From positions 157,890-221,889 of the forward strand of contig NZ_LBIO01000055.1 of the NCBI RefSeq assembly GCF_001280505.1: a stretch of 64,000 bases of DNA, read 5' to 3'. The notes below the pieces were generated by a model. The model made no database searches. It was not told the origin of the DNA and was given only the letters and a program-made list of their open reading frames with translations. The translations under genes were made by a program, and so were the position numbers. Shown one piece after another: positions 26,989 through 35,176 of this stretch. Source of the stretch: Mangrovimonas sp. TPBH4. GTDB taxonomy: Bacteria > Bacteroidota > Bacteroidia > Flavobacteriales > Flavobacteriaceae. Position 1 is the stretch's first letter. Every line of letters starts with the position of its first letter.

Positions 26989-27585
26989 ATGATTTACAGT
27001 TTTAAAGGATATACGCCAATGGTACACGAAAGTAGTTTTGTGCACCCTTTGGCGGCCGTAACCGGAAACGTTATCATCGGAAAAAACTGCTATATAGGTC
27101 CTGGAGCTGCCATTCGTGGCGATTGGGGACAAATCATTTTGGAAGATGGAGTGAACGTTCAGGAAAACTGTACAGTACACATGTTTCCTGGGAAATCAAT
27201 TACACTTAAAGAAAGTGCCCATGTTGGTCATGGAGCCGTGATTCATGGTGCTAATTTGGGAAGAAATTGCTTGATTGGGATGAACAGTGTTATCATGGAC
27301 GATGCCCAAATAGGGGATGAGTGCATTGTTGGGGCTATGGCCTTTGTAAAGGCAGAAACCATCATTCCAAACCGAAGTCTTGTTGTTGGAAACCCAGCCA
27401 AAGTGGTCAAGGAAGTTTCCGATGACATGATTGCATGGAAGACCAAAGGGACGCAATTGTATCAGCAATTACCTGCAGATTGCCGTGAGAGTTTGAAGGA
27501 GGTTGCACCTTTAAGGGAGATTCCGGAAAACATGAAAGTTCAGGAGGGTGCCTATGACACGCTTCGTGATTTTATGAAAAAGTAA
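26989..27585 (+). CDS. paaY: PaaY-type gamma-carbonic-anhydrase-like hexapeptide protein
   Basis: The 198-residue left-handed beta-helix protein has repeated hexapeptides (VIIGKNCYIGPGAAIRGDWG, HGAVIHGANLGRNCLIGMNS). The metal-binding histidines are in NCTVHMF and VGHGAVIHGA. PaaY proteins act as thioesterases on ring-oxidation by-products in some species. It starts 3 bp after paaF. A second operator copy follows directly after its stop. Confidence 0.88.
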   Translation: MIYSFKGYTPMVHESSFVHPLAAVTGNVIIGKNCYIGPGAAIRGDWGQIILEDGVNVQENCTVHMFPGKSITLKESAHVGHGAVIHGANLGRNCLIGMNSVIMDDAQIGDECIVGAMAFVKAETIIPNRSLVVGNPAKVVKEVSDDMIAWKTKGTQLYQQLPADCRESLKEVAPLREIPENMKVQEGAYDTLRDFMKK

Positions 27586-27590
27586 GTTTA
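27583..27590 (+). promoter_or_regulatory. Possible -7 element upstream of the E2 gene
   Basis: TAAGTTTA matches TAnnTTTG except for the last base. It overlaps the paaY stop codon and lies 3 bp before operator 2. A -33 element is not clear. Confidence 0.35.
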
Positions 27591-27593
27591 ATA

Positions 27594-27611
27594 AACTAAC
27601 AAACATTAGTT
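27594..27611 (+). promoter_or_regulatory. Operator 2: AACTAACA-AA-CATTAGTT
   Basis: The left half-site is identical to operator 1 (15791-15808), and 16 of the 18 positions agree overall. It lies 7 bp before the E2 start codon. Confidence 0.65.
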
Positions 27612-27618
27612 CACAAGA

Positions 27619-28932
27619 ATGTCGAAATTCGAATTGAAAATGCCCAAAATGGGCGAAAGTATAACAGAGGGAACCATTATCAATTGGTTGGTGAATGAGG
27701 GAGATAGCTTTGAGGAAGGGGATATTCTTTTAGAAGTTGCTACAGATAAGGTTGACAATGAAGTGCCGGCAACGAGTTCGGGGACTTTGGTGAAAACCAT
27801 GTTCCAAGCTAAAGATGTGGTGCCCGTCGGAGAGGTGATTGCTGTTTTGGAAGTTTCGGAAACGTTGAATTCTACTGAAGATGCCAAGAATACATCTGAT
27901 AAGACAAAGACCGTTACATCCAAAAAGGAAACGAATTCTCAACCTAAAAAAGTAAAGAATATAAAGCCATCAGTAATTGATACGGCTAGTTTTTCGGTAA
28001 ATAATACCAATACATTTTTTTCGCCTTTGGTAGAAAAAATTGCAAAGGAACACTATATCAGTTTTGAGGAACTCTCCAGAATTCCTGCTACTGGGCATGA
28101 AGGCAGGTTGCGAAAAAGCGATGTTTTCAATTATATCCAAGAGGGCAGACCATATAAGTTTGCACAGCCTGTAGTTCAAGATCCAACAGCTTATCGCATT
28201 CCGCAGTTAAGTTTTGACAAAGGAAAAGGAAAGGTTGTTGAAATGGACCGTATGCGTCAAATGATTGCCGACCATATGGTGTATTCAAAGCATACGTCCC
28301 CACACGTGACTGCTTACATGGAGGCCGATTTGACCAATATGGTGCAATGGCGCAATGACAATAAAAAGGCTTTCGAGGAAAAGTACGGAGAGCGTTTAAC
28401 CTTTACACCTTTGTTTGTGGAAGCCGTTGCCAAGGCTGTTAAGGATTTTCCAAATATCAACGCTTCGGTGGATGGTAAAAACATCATTGTTAAGGAGGAT
28501 ATCAATATTGGGATGGCAACTGCCTTGCCTTCAGGAAATTTAATTGTTCCTGTAGTGAAAAATGCCGATACTAAGGATTTGAAAACGCTGGCTCAAAACG
28601 TAAACGAAATGGCTGGAAAGGCCAGAGAAAATAAGCTGGGGGGTGACGATATTAAGGGAAGCACCTTTACCATTTCCAATGTTGGAACCTTTGGAAGCGT
28701 TATGGGAACGCCTATTATCAACCAACCAGAAGTGGCCATTTTAGCTTTGGGGATTATTAAAAAGCGCCCTGAAGTCATCGAAACCGAAAATGGCGATGAA
28801 ATTGCTATTAGAAGCATGATGTACCTGTCCCTGTCTTTTGACCACCGTGTAGTTGATGGCTATTTGGGAGGTAGTTTTGTGCGTCGTGTAGCCGATTATT
28901 TTGAACAGTTTGATACGAATAGAAAAATATAA
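27619..28932 (+). CDS. 2-oxoacid dehydrogenase complex, dihydrolipoyl acyltransferase (E2)
   Basis: The 437-residue E2 has an N-terminal lipoyl domain with the lipoylated lysine at residue 44 (EVATDKVDNEVPA), a Pro/Lys/Thr-rich linker, a peripheral-subunit-binding domain near 134-172 (FSPLVEKIAKEHYISFEELS, RIPATGHEGRLRKSDV) and a C-terminal catalytic domain ending in the active-site motif SFDHRVVDGYLGG. The family includes the branched-chain (BkdB) type. It follows operator 2 and precedes the aminotransferase and E1 genes with 3-bp and zero gaps. No E3 is encoded here, so a general lipoamide dehydrogenase must serve. Confidence 0.92.
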   Translation: MSKFELKMPKMGESITEGTIINWLVNEGDSFEEGDILLEVATDKVDNEVPATSSGTLVKTMFQAKDVVPVGEVIAVLEVSETLNSTEDAKNTSDKTKTVTSKKETNSQPKKVKNIKPSVIDTASFSVNNTNTFFSPLVEKIAKEHYISFEELSRIPATGHEGRLRKSDVFNYIQEGRPYKFAQPVVQDPTAYRIPQLSFDKGKGKVVEMDRMRQMIADHMVYSKHTSPHVTAYMEADLTNMVQWRNDNKKAFEEKYGERLTFTPLFVEAVAKAVKDFPNINASVDGKNIIVKEDINIGMATALPSGNLIVPVVKNADTKDLKTLAQNVNEMAGKARENKLGGDDIKGSTFTISNVGTFGSVMGTPIINQPEVAILALGIIKKRPEVIETENGDEIAIRSMMYLSLSFDHRVVDGYLGGSFVRRVADYFEQFDTNRKI

Positions 28933-28935
28933 GTC

Positions 28936-30003
28936 ATGTCTTATAACATACATATAACAACAGTAGAAAAGTCGAAAGTTGATACGGTAGACTTTACCAA
29001 TATCCCTTTGGGAACCACCTTCACCGATCACATGTTTATTTGTGATTATGAAAATGGGGAGTGGGTCAATCCAAGGATAGAGCCTTTGGCTCCCATAGCA
29101 ACCCATCCAGCAGCCATGGCCTTGCATTATGGACAGGCCATTTTTGAAGGGATGAAGGCAACAATAGGAGCCGATGGTTGCCCGAGGTTGTTCCGTGCCG
29201 AAAAAAATGCCGCCCGTTTAAATACCAGCGCCGATAGAATGGGAATGCCTCATTTTCCTGAAGATTTATTTGTTGAAGGTTTGAAGCAGTTGGTTGCTTT
29301 GGAACATAATTGGATTCCGCCAGCAGAAGGAAGCGCTTTGTATTTGCGACCTTTTATGTACGCCGATGAACCTTTTATTGGAATGCGTGCCGCAAACCAT
29401 TACAAGTTCATTATCATGGCATCGCCGTCAGGTCCGTTTTTTAGCAAACGTATCAAGTTGTGGGCAGAGAAAAAGTACGTGAGAGCAGTTGAAGGAGGAA
29501 CGGGAGAAGCCAAAGCCGCGGGTAATTATGCTGCGGCCATCAGGCCAACAGAACTTGCGAAGGCAAAAGGTTATGATCAAGTTCTATGGTTGGATGCTGT
29601 GGAGCATAGATATATTCAGGAGGTGGGTACCATGAACATCTTCTTTAAAATAGATGGGAAGTTTATCACACCAAAACGTGATGGAGCCATTTTGGACGGT
29701 ATCACTAGAATGAGTGTTATGGATGTTTTAAAAGCCAAAGGTTTTGAAGTGGTGGAGCGTCCAATAACCATAGATGAAATTAAGGAAGCGGCAAATGCAG
29801 GAACCTTAGAGGAGGCTTTTGGAACGGGAACTGCCGTAGGAATTGCCTACATCCAAGAGATTGGAATGGGAGATGAGCTAATCCATGTTTCCGATGAAAG
29901 CCCTGTTGGTTTGGATGTGAACGATACGCTTAATGCCATCAAAACAGGAAAGATTGAAGATCCTTTCAACTGGATCATTAAAATTGAAAAGGAATTAGTT
30001 TAA
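28936..30003 (+). CDS. ilvE: Branched-chain (possibly aromatic) amino acid aminotransferase
   Basis: The 355-residue PLP enzyme of fold type IV has the BCAT landmarks ALHYGQAIFEGMKA near residue 59, the PLP-lysine segment GGTGEAKAAGNYAAAI near 190 and the ERYIQEVGTMN-like HRYIQEVGTMNIFF near 224. Such enzymes transaminate Val, Leu and Ile, and some also accept Phe. Its place between E2 and E1 suggests that it supplies their 2-oxo acid substrate. The stop overlaps the E1 start by one base. Confidence 0.9.
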   Translation: MSYNIHITTVEKSKVDTVDFTNIPLGTTFTDHMFICDYENGEWVNPRIEPLAPIATHPAAMALHYGQAIFEGMKATIGADGCPRLFRAEKNAARLNTSADRMGMPHFPEDLFVEGLKQLVALEHNWIPPAEGSALYLRPFMYADEPFIGMRAANHYKFIIMASPSGPFFSKRIKLWAEKKYVRAVEGGTGEAKAAGNYAAAIRPTELAKAKGYDQVLWLDAVEHRYIQEVGTMNIFFKIDGKFITPKRDGAILDGITRMSVMDVLKAKGFEVVERPITIDEIKEAANAGTLEEAFGTGTAVGIAYIQEIGMGDELIHVSDESPVGLDVNDTLNAIKTGKIEDPFNWIIKIEKELV

Positions 30004-32072
30004 TGAAGAAGGACATTTTAGAAAGAGGATTTTCAAATTTATGCACGGCCAAAGCCATGGCCGAATTGTACGAAACCAATTTTAAGGTTGTTTCCAAATA
30101 TGTTCATGCAACCTCAAGAGGGCATGAGGCAGTACAGACGGCTTTGGGAATGCAATTGTTACCGCAGGATTATGCCTTTCCATATTACCGAGATGATGCC
30201 ATGTTGCTTTCGTTTGGATTACAGCCGTACGATTTAATGCTACAGGTGTTGGCCAAAAAGGATGATCCGTTTTCAGGAGGAAGAACTTATTATTCGCACC
30301 CTAGTTTAAAGGATTTGGATAAGCCTAAAATCCCTCACCAGTCTTCGGCAACGGGTATGCAGGCGATTCCAGCAACTGGCGTAGCCATGGGGATGCAATA
30401 TTTGGAAAAGCAAGGGTTGAAAAATCCAATTCTTGGCGATATAGAACTTTCGGATGACGCGCCTATTTCGGTATGTAGTTTGGGAGATGCCTCGGTTACT
30501 GAAGGAGAGATTGCCGAAGCTTTTCAAATGGCCGCTTTAAAGCAAATGCCAATTCTGTATTTGGTACAGGACAATGGTTGGGATATTTCTGCCAATGAAG
30601 CTGAAACCCGTGCCCAGAGTGCTTTTGAATATGCCCAAGGGTTCAATGGATTAGAAGCTATTTCTATTGACGGTGCCAATTTTATTGAGAGTTACGAGGC
30701 TATTGAAAAGGTAATTGCTACCATTCGTAAGGAGCGCAGACCATTCTTGGTGCACGCCAAAGTGCCGTTGTTGAATCACCACACATCTGGGGTGAGAATG
30801 GAATGGTATCGCGATGATTTGGAAGAGGCCAAAACAAGAGATCCATACCCTGTGTTGAAACAGCAATTGTTGGATCATGGATTTTCAGCTGAAGAAATTG
30901 AGCAAATAGAAGCTGCTGCCAAAGCAAAAGTTGAAGCCGATTATGAAAGAGCTTTACAAGCCGAAGATCCGCAACCGGAAGACTTGTTTACAAACGATTT
31001 TGCGCCGACACCAATCACCGAAGAAAAAGGAGAGCGTACACCAAAAGGAGCCGAAAAGGTCGTGATGGTAGACTGTGCGTTGTTTGCGGTGGAAGAATTG
31101 ATGAAACAGCACAAGGAATGTTTGTTGTACGGACAGGATGTTGGAGGAAGATTGGGAGGAGTGTTCCGTGAGGCTGCTACCTTGGCTCAAAAGTTTGGTG
31201 ACGATCGTGTGTTCAATACGCCGATTCAGGAGGCTTTTATTGTAGGGTCCACGGTTGGAATGAGCGCTGTTGGTTTAAAACCTATTGTTGAGGTTCAGTT
31301 TGCCGATTATATCTGGCCAGGATTGAATCAGCTGTTTACGGAGGTAAGTAGAAGCTGTTATTTGTCCAATGGAAAATGGCCGGTAAGCATGATTTTGCGC
31401 GTGCCTATTGGTGCCTATGGTAGTGGAGGACCTTACCACTCATCTTCTGTGGAGAGTGTGGTGACCAATATCCGTGGGATTAAAATTGCCTATCCAAGTA
31501 ATGGTGCCGATTTAAAAGGGTTGATGAAAGCAGCCTATCACGATCCAAATCCAGTAGTTATTTTTGAGCACAAAGGATTGTATTGGAGTAAGGTGAAAGG
31601 AACGCAAGGAGCTACTTCGGTGGAGCCTGCTGAGGATTATGTATTGCCATTCGGGCAAGCTTGGGTGCTTCAGGAAATATGGAAACAGGAAGAGGTTGAA
31701 ACCTTGACTATTGTGTCCTATGGAATGGGAGTGCATTGGGCGATGAATGCATCGGAGGAATTGGGGATGCAAGACCAAATAGAAGTGATCGATTTACGTA
31801 CGTTATATCCTTTGGACGAAGAGACCATCATGAAATCGGTAAAGAAGACCGGTAAGTGTTTGGTGGTTACTGAGGAGCCTTCCAATAATAGTTTTGCAAG
31901 GGCCTTGTCAGGAAAAATTCAGGAGGAATGTTTTAAATATTTGGATGGACCGGTGATGACCATTGGTAGTGAAAACATGCCAGCCATTCCATTGAATAGC
32001 ACTTTAGAGCAGACCATGATTCCTTCCACAGAAAAAGTGAAAGAGAAAATTATTCAGTTATTGGAATATTAA
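30003..32072 (+). CDS. 2-oxoacid dehydrogenase E1, fused alpha and beta subunits
   Basis: At 689 residues this joins E1-alpha (about 1-330) and E1-beta (about 350-689) in one chain. The thiamine diphosphate site is GDASVTEGEIAEAFQMAALK near residue 163, with QDNGWDIS after it. The beta half carries YGQDVGGRLGGVFR and GSTVGMSAVGLKPIVEVQF, and ends with a transketolase C-terminal domain (VVTEEPSNNSFARALSG). Fused E1s of this kind are common in Bacteroidetes and are usually annotated as 2-oxoisovalerate dehydrogenase. With the E2 and aminotransferase it can convert an amino acid to an acyl-CoA. Confidence 0.92.
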   Translation: MKKDILERGFSNLCTAKAMAELYETNFKVVSKYVHATSRGHEAVQTALGMQLLPQDYAFPYYRDDAMLLSFGLQPYDLMLQVLAKKDDPFSGGRTYYSHPSLKDLDKPKIPHQSSATGMQAIPATGVAMGMQYLEKQGLKNPILGDIELSDDAPISVCSLGDASVTEGEIAEAFQMAALKQMPILYLVQDNGWDISANEAETRAQSAFEYAQGFNGLEAISIDGANFIESYEAIEKVIATIRKERRPFLVHAKVPLLNHHTSGVRMEWYRDDLEEAKTRDPYPVLKQQLLDHGFSAEEIEQIEAAAKAKVEADYERALQAEDPQPEDLFTNDFAPTPITEEKGERTPKGAEKVVMVDCALFAVEELMKQHKECLLYGQDVGGRLGGVFREAATLAQKFGDDRVFNTPIQEAFIVGSTVGMSAVGLKPIVEVQFADYIWPGLNQLFTEVSRSCYLSNGKWPVSMILRVPIGAYGSGGPYHSSSVESVVTNIRGIKIAYPSNGADLKGLMKAAYHDPNPVVIFEHKGLYWSKVKGTQGATSVEPAEDYVLPFGQAWVLQEIWKQEEVETLTIVSYGMGVHWAMNASEELGMQDQIEVIDLRTLYPLDEETIMKSVKKTGKCLVVTEEPSNNSFARALSGKIQEECFKYLDGPVMTIGSENMPAIPLNSTLEQTMIPSTEKVKEKIIQLLEY

Positions 32073-32078
32073 AAATAA

Positions 32079-32104
32079 AAAAGCGACTCAATTGAGTCGC
32101 TTTT
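32079..32104. terminator. Bidirectional terminator, E1 / sulP
   Basis: A perfect 26-bp palindrome (AAAAGCGACTCAA and its complement), with T-rich ends on both strands, between convergent genes. Confidence 0.9.
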
Positions 32105-32107
32105 CTT

Positions 32108-33760
32108 TTATAGGTTGTATTCAGAAAGAGGTTTAGTAAATTTCTCAGGATCGGCGGCTAGATAATATCTAGGATCGTCGATATCTTCAATCACCACATC
32201 TTTAAATTTAGGATTGGCTTTATATAGCAAGGTTTTGCAATCTTCGCTTAAGTGTTTTAGTTTGATGGATTTGCCTTCTGCTTCATACTTGTTCACCAAA
32301 TTGGTGATGGCTTCCAAAGCAGAGTGGTCGCTTACTCGGGATTCCACAAAATCAATTTCTACCTTATCAGGGTCATTTTTCACATCAAACTTCTCGTTGA
32401 AATTTTGAATAGACCCAAAGAACAAAGGCCCCCAAATTTCATAGGTTTTGGTGCCGTCCAGTTGCATGCGTTTGCGCGCTCTAATCATGGTGGCATTTTT
32501 CCAAGCAAATACCAAAGCCGATAAAATAACTCCAATAAATACCGCAATTGCCAAATCAAAAATAACGGTTACAGCTGATACAATAATTAGTACCGCTGCA
32601 TCTGCTACAGGAATTTTTCCGAGAATTCTAAAACTGGACCAAGCAAAAGTTTCAATAACCATCATAAACATGACACCTACCAAGGCGGCAATAGGAACTT
32701 GCTCAATATATTGCGCGGTAAATAATATGAAGGTCAACAAGGTTAAGGCCATCATAACTCCAGAAAGGCGCCCTCTACCGCCAGCATTAATGTTAATCAC
32801 CGTTTGGCCAATCATACCACAACCACCGGTACCTCCAAACAGACCGCTTACAATATTCCCTGCTCCTTGAGCTACACATTCACGGTTTCCGTTTCCTCTG
32901 GTTTCTGTAAGTTCATCCACCAAGTTCATGGTCATCAATGATTCAATAAGGCCTACTGAGGCTGCTAAAAAAGCATATGGAAGAATGAATTTCAGAGTGT
33001 CTAAATTGAAAGGTAGATTTTGCCAAAGTTCAATGTTTGGAGTAGGGAATTCACCTTTTAGACCTTCACCTCCGCCTTCTATGATATAAGAACCAACAGT
33101 GCTGACATCAAGGTTGAAGAACACAACAATACCTGTGGTAACAAGAATTGCGGTTAAGGCAGCTGGGATTTTGGAGGTCACTTTAGGCAACAACCAAATA
33201 ATGGCCATGGTAAGTCCAACAAGGCCAAGCATGGTGTAAAGTTCCACGCCTTGCATAGGGATGTCGATATATTTTTTTAGGCCATCGGCGCCAATTTCCA
33301 ATTGTTTGTGGGAGAACATACGGACTTGTGCCAAAAAAATTACGATGGCTAATCCGTTTACAAATCCCATCATTACGGGATGCGGTATCAAGCGTACAAA
33401 ACGCCCCAATTTAAAAACACCAGCCGCTATTTGGATAATTCCCATTAAAATGACGGCCGCCAATAGGTAGAAATAGCCCATGTTTTCAATAGGCGTGTCA
33501 AATAGCATTCCCTTGGCATGTCCTTCTGAAATAAGATGAACAAAAATAACGGCAACAGCTCCCGCTGCTCCAGAGATCAATCCTGGTCTTCCACCAAAAA
33601 TTGCGGTGATCAATCCAATAATGAAGGCACCGGACAATGCTACCAAAGGGTCTATCTGCGCTACGAAGGCAAAGGCAACCACTTCGGGAATCATCGCTAA
33701 TGACACTGTTATACCAGCGAAAATGTCGTTTTTAGGGTTTTGGGTAAAGTTTTTTAACAT
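32108..33760 (-). CDS. SulP-family inorganic anion transporter with STAS domain
   Basis: The 550-residue membrane protein has about 10-14 hydrophobic segments. The SulP N-terminal signature is DIFAGITVSLAMIPEVVAFAFVAQ (first 20 residues define it), followed by FGGRPGLISGAAGA and LVELT-type motif region VDELTETRGNGNRECVAQGAGN. A C-terminal STAS domain spans about 435-530. SulP carriers move sulfate, bicarbonate or other anions; the substrate cannot be fixed from sequence. The gene is convergent with the E1 gene. Confidence 0.9.
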   Translation of the reverse strand: MLKNFTQNPKNDIFAGITVSLAMIPEVVAFAFVAQIDPLVALSGAFIIGLITAIFGGRPGLISGAAGAVAVIFVHLISEGHAKGMLFDTPIENMGYFYLLAAVILMGIIQIAAGVFKLGRFVRLIPHPVMMGFVNGLAIVIFLAQVRMFSHKQLEIGADGLKKYIDIPMQGVELYTMLGLVGLTMAIIWLLPKVTSKIPAALTAILVTTGIVVFFNLDVSTVGSYIIEGGGEGLKGEFPTPNIELWQNLPFNLDTLKFILPYAFLAASVGLIESLMTMNLVDELTETRGNGNRECVAQGAGNIVSGLFGGTGGCGMIGQTVININAGGRGRLSGVMMALTLLTFILFTAQYIEQVPIAALVGVMFMMVIETFAWSSFRILGKIPVADAAVLIIVSAVTVIFDLAIAVFIGVILSALVFAWKNATMIRARKRMQLDGTKTYEIWGPLFFGSIQNFNEKFDVKNDPDKVEIDFVESRVSDHSALEAITNLVNKYEAEGKSIKLKHLSEDCKTLLYKANPKFKDVVIEDIDDPRYYLAADPEKFTKPLSEYNL

Positions 33761-33866
33761 CTTTAAACCGAGTTTCTTGATTTGTTTCTACTAAAAGTCG
33801 GCAAAGATAGGGTTTTATAAATGAAGACTAAAATAGCTTGGAGAATCCTGATTTATAAGCGATAAA

Positions 33867-33898
33867 AAAGGCGCTGATTTATAAAAATCAGCGCCTTT
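33867..33898 (-). terminator. Terminator after the DUF4136 gene
   Basis: AAAGGCGCTGATTT (33867-33880) pairs with AAATCAGCGCCTTT (33885-33898). The minus strand runs into T residues. Confidence 0.85.
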
Positions 33899-33919
33899 AA
33901 GTTTTAGTGTGAGGTTATC

Positions 33920-34459
33920 TTACTTGATCATTTCCGGTGGATATTTCTCCATGATTTTGGAAACAAACTCATTGATGCGTTCTTCTTTCTTGTCCATATT
34001 TTTACTTAAGTAACCAGTGCCTTGACCTTGCCAGACCAATTCCTTTTTGGCATTGTCAATAAGGTCGATATATAAAACACCCTCAGTGTCTACAGAAACC
34101 GTATTGTAATTGTTCCAGTAGTAAGGACTCCAGCCCCAGCCATAGCCATACGGGCCGAAACCATTATTATAGACATTCACTCTTTCTCTGGATTTGGTAA
34201 AAATGCTTACCAACATATCTGGATTTTCAGATTTTGTATAGCCTTTGGCTAAAAGTTCCGCTTCAATGGCTCTTAGGATACGTTTTTTGTCCAAATCGCT
34301 AATTTCGGCCTTGTCAATCCCTGTTTTGAAAAAGGCAAAGGTTTTGTATTGCGTGAAATCTACCTTTTTATCGTAATCGGAAGCTACCTGTACAGAACTA
34401 CAGGAAGTCGCTGTTACTATTACAATGGCAAGTGTGAGCGTAGTTAAGAATCTTTTCAT
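33920..34459 (-). CDS. DUF4136 lipoprotein
   Basis: The 179-residue lipoprotein has a lipobox (VTATSCSS, Cys at about residue 20). The DUF4136 pattern follows: VDFTQYKTFAFFKTG, then LRAIEAELLAKGYTKSENPDMLVSI, and ELVWQGQGTGYL near the C-terminus. A Gly/Tyr/Trp-rich insert (GFGPYGYGWGWSPYYW) is typical. Members sit in the outer membrane or periplasm; function unknown. Confidence 0.85.
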   Translation of the reverse strand: MKRFLTTLTLAIVIVTATSCSSVQVASDYDKKVDFTQYKTFAFFKTGIDKAEISDLDKKRILRAIEAELLAKGYTKSENPDMLVSIFTKSRERVNVYNNGFGPYGYGWGWSPYYWNNYNTVSVDTEGVLYIDLIDNAKKELVWQGQGTGYLSKNMDKKEERINEFVSKIMEKYPPEMIK

Positions 34460-34624
34460 CGTGTTTTCAATTTTAATTTGGTGTTTGGTTTGTTGAAAGT
34501 GCCAAAAATTAAGTTAGTCCATTTTTGGTTCAACAATAAAGTAATCAATAATCATACCAATATTTTTTACTCAAATATTGAAGGACTAGCTAATTGTAAA
34601 ATTAAAATTACGAAATAAAAGGGG

Positions 34625-34789
34625 TTATTTTTTAGTGGTCCCCGTATTTTTATTGTAGCCATAGGGGCAGTGTCTACAGCCACTTTGGCAGCAGTAGCCG
34701 CGTTTTAAATGGTATTGTTCTGTAAAGCAACGGTATCCTTCGGGGGTGAGGTAGTAATCTCCTTCTTCAATAGGAATTATTTTCTTCAT
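34625..34789 (-). CDS. DUF5522-like Cys-rich miniprotein (54 aa)
   Basis: A short minus-strand gene, ATG at 34787-34789 and TAA at 34625-34627. The product contains DYYLTPEGYRCFTEQYHLKR followed by GYCCQSGCRHCPYGY. The CC-x3-C-x2-C spacing suggests metal binding. I recognise the pattern as that of DUF5522 proteins found across Bacteroidetes. It is easily missed because of its size. It lies 165 bp upstream of the DUF4136 gene. Confidence 0.85.
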   Translation of the reverse strand: MKKIIPIEEGDYYLTPEGYRCFTEQYHLKRGYCCQSGCRHCPYGYNKNTGTTKK

Positions 34790-34837
34790 GTGGCAAAGAT
34801 AATGTAATTTGGAGTGATTTTTGAAAGGGTAATTTCT

Positions 34838-35176
34838 ATGATTTTTATTTCCAAATATTTAGTGCCGAAGGGTTACACAGGGATGACAATGTACCCTTTT
34901 GTATTTTTGAAGGAGAAAGCGTTGAAGTCCGATATAGTTTTGATTAACCATGAATACATTCATTTACGGCAGCAATTGGAATTGTTGATCCTGCCTTTTT
35001 ATGTGTGGTATTTTTTGGAGTATTTGTTCGGACTGATGAAATACAGAAACCACAGAAGAGCCTATCGGAATATTTCTTTTGAGCGGGAAGCCTTTTTACA
35101 GGAAAGCAATATGGAATATCTAAAGACAAGACCTTTTTTCGCCTTTTTGAAGTACCTTTGCAAACATGAAATTTAA
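34838..35176 (+). CDS. Small membrane protein with HExxH motif (minigluzincin-like)
   Basis: A 112-residue protein starting at the ATG at 34838; a GTG at 34814 is a weaker alternative. It has His38-Glu39-x-x-His42 in NHEYIHLRQQLE. A hydrophobic segment follows (LLILPFYVWYFLEYLFGL, about 49-66), then FEREAF with Glu82 and Glu84 as candidate third ligands. This order (HExxH, about 40 residues, FExEA) is that of small gluzincin peptidases. Activity is unproven. It overlaps the next gene by 11 bp. Confidence 0.72.
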   Translation: MIFISKYLVPKGYTGMTMYPFVFLKEKALKSDIVLINHEYIHLRQQLELLILPFYVWYFLEYLFGLMKYRNHRRAYRNISFEREAFLQESNMEYLKTRPFFAFLKYLCKHEI

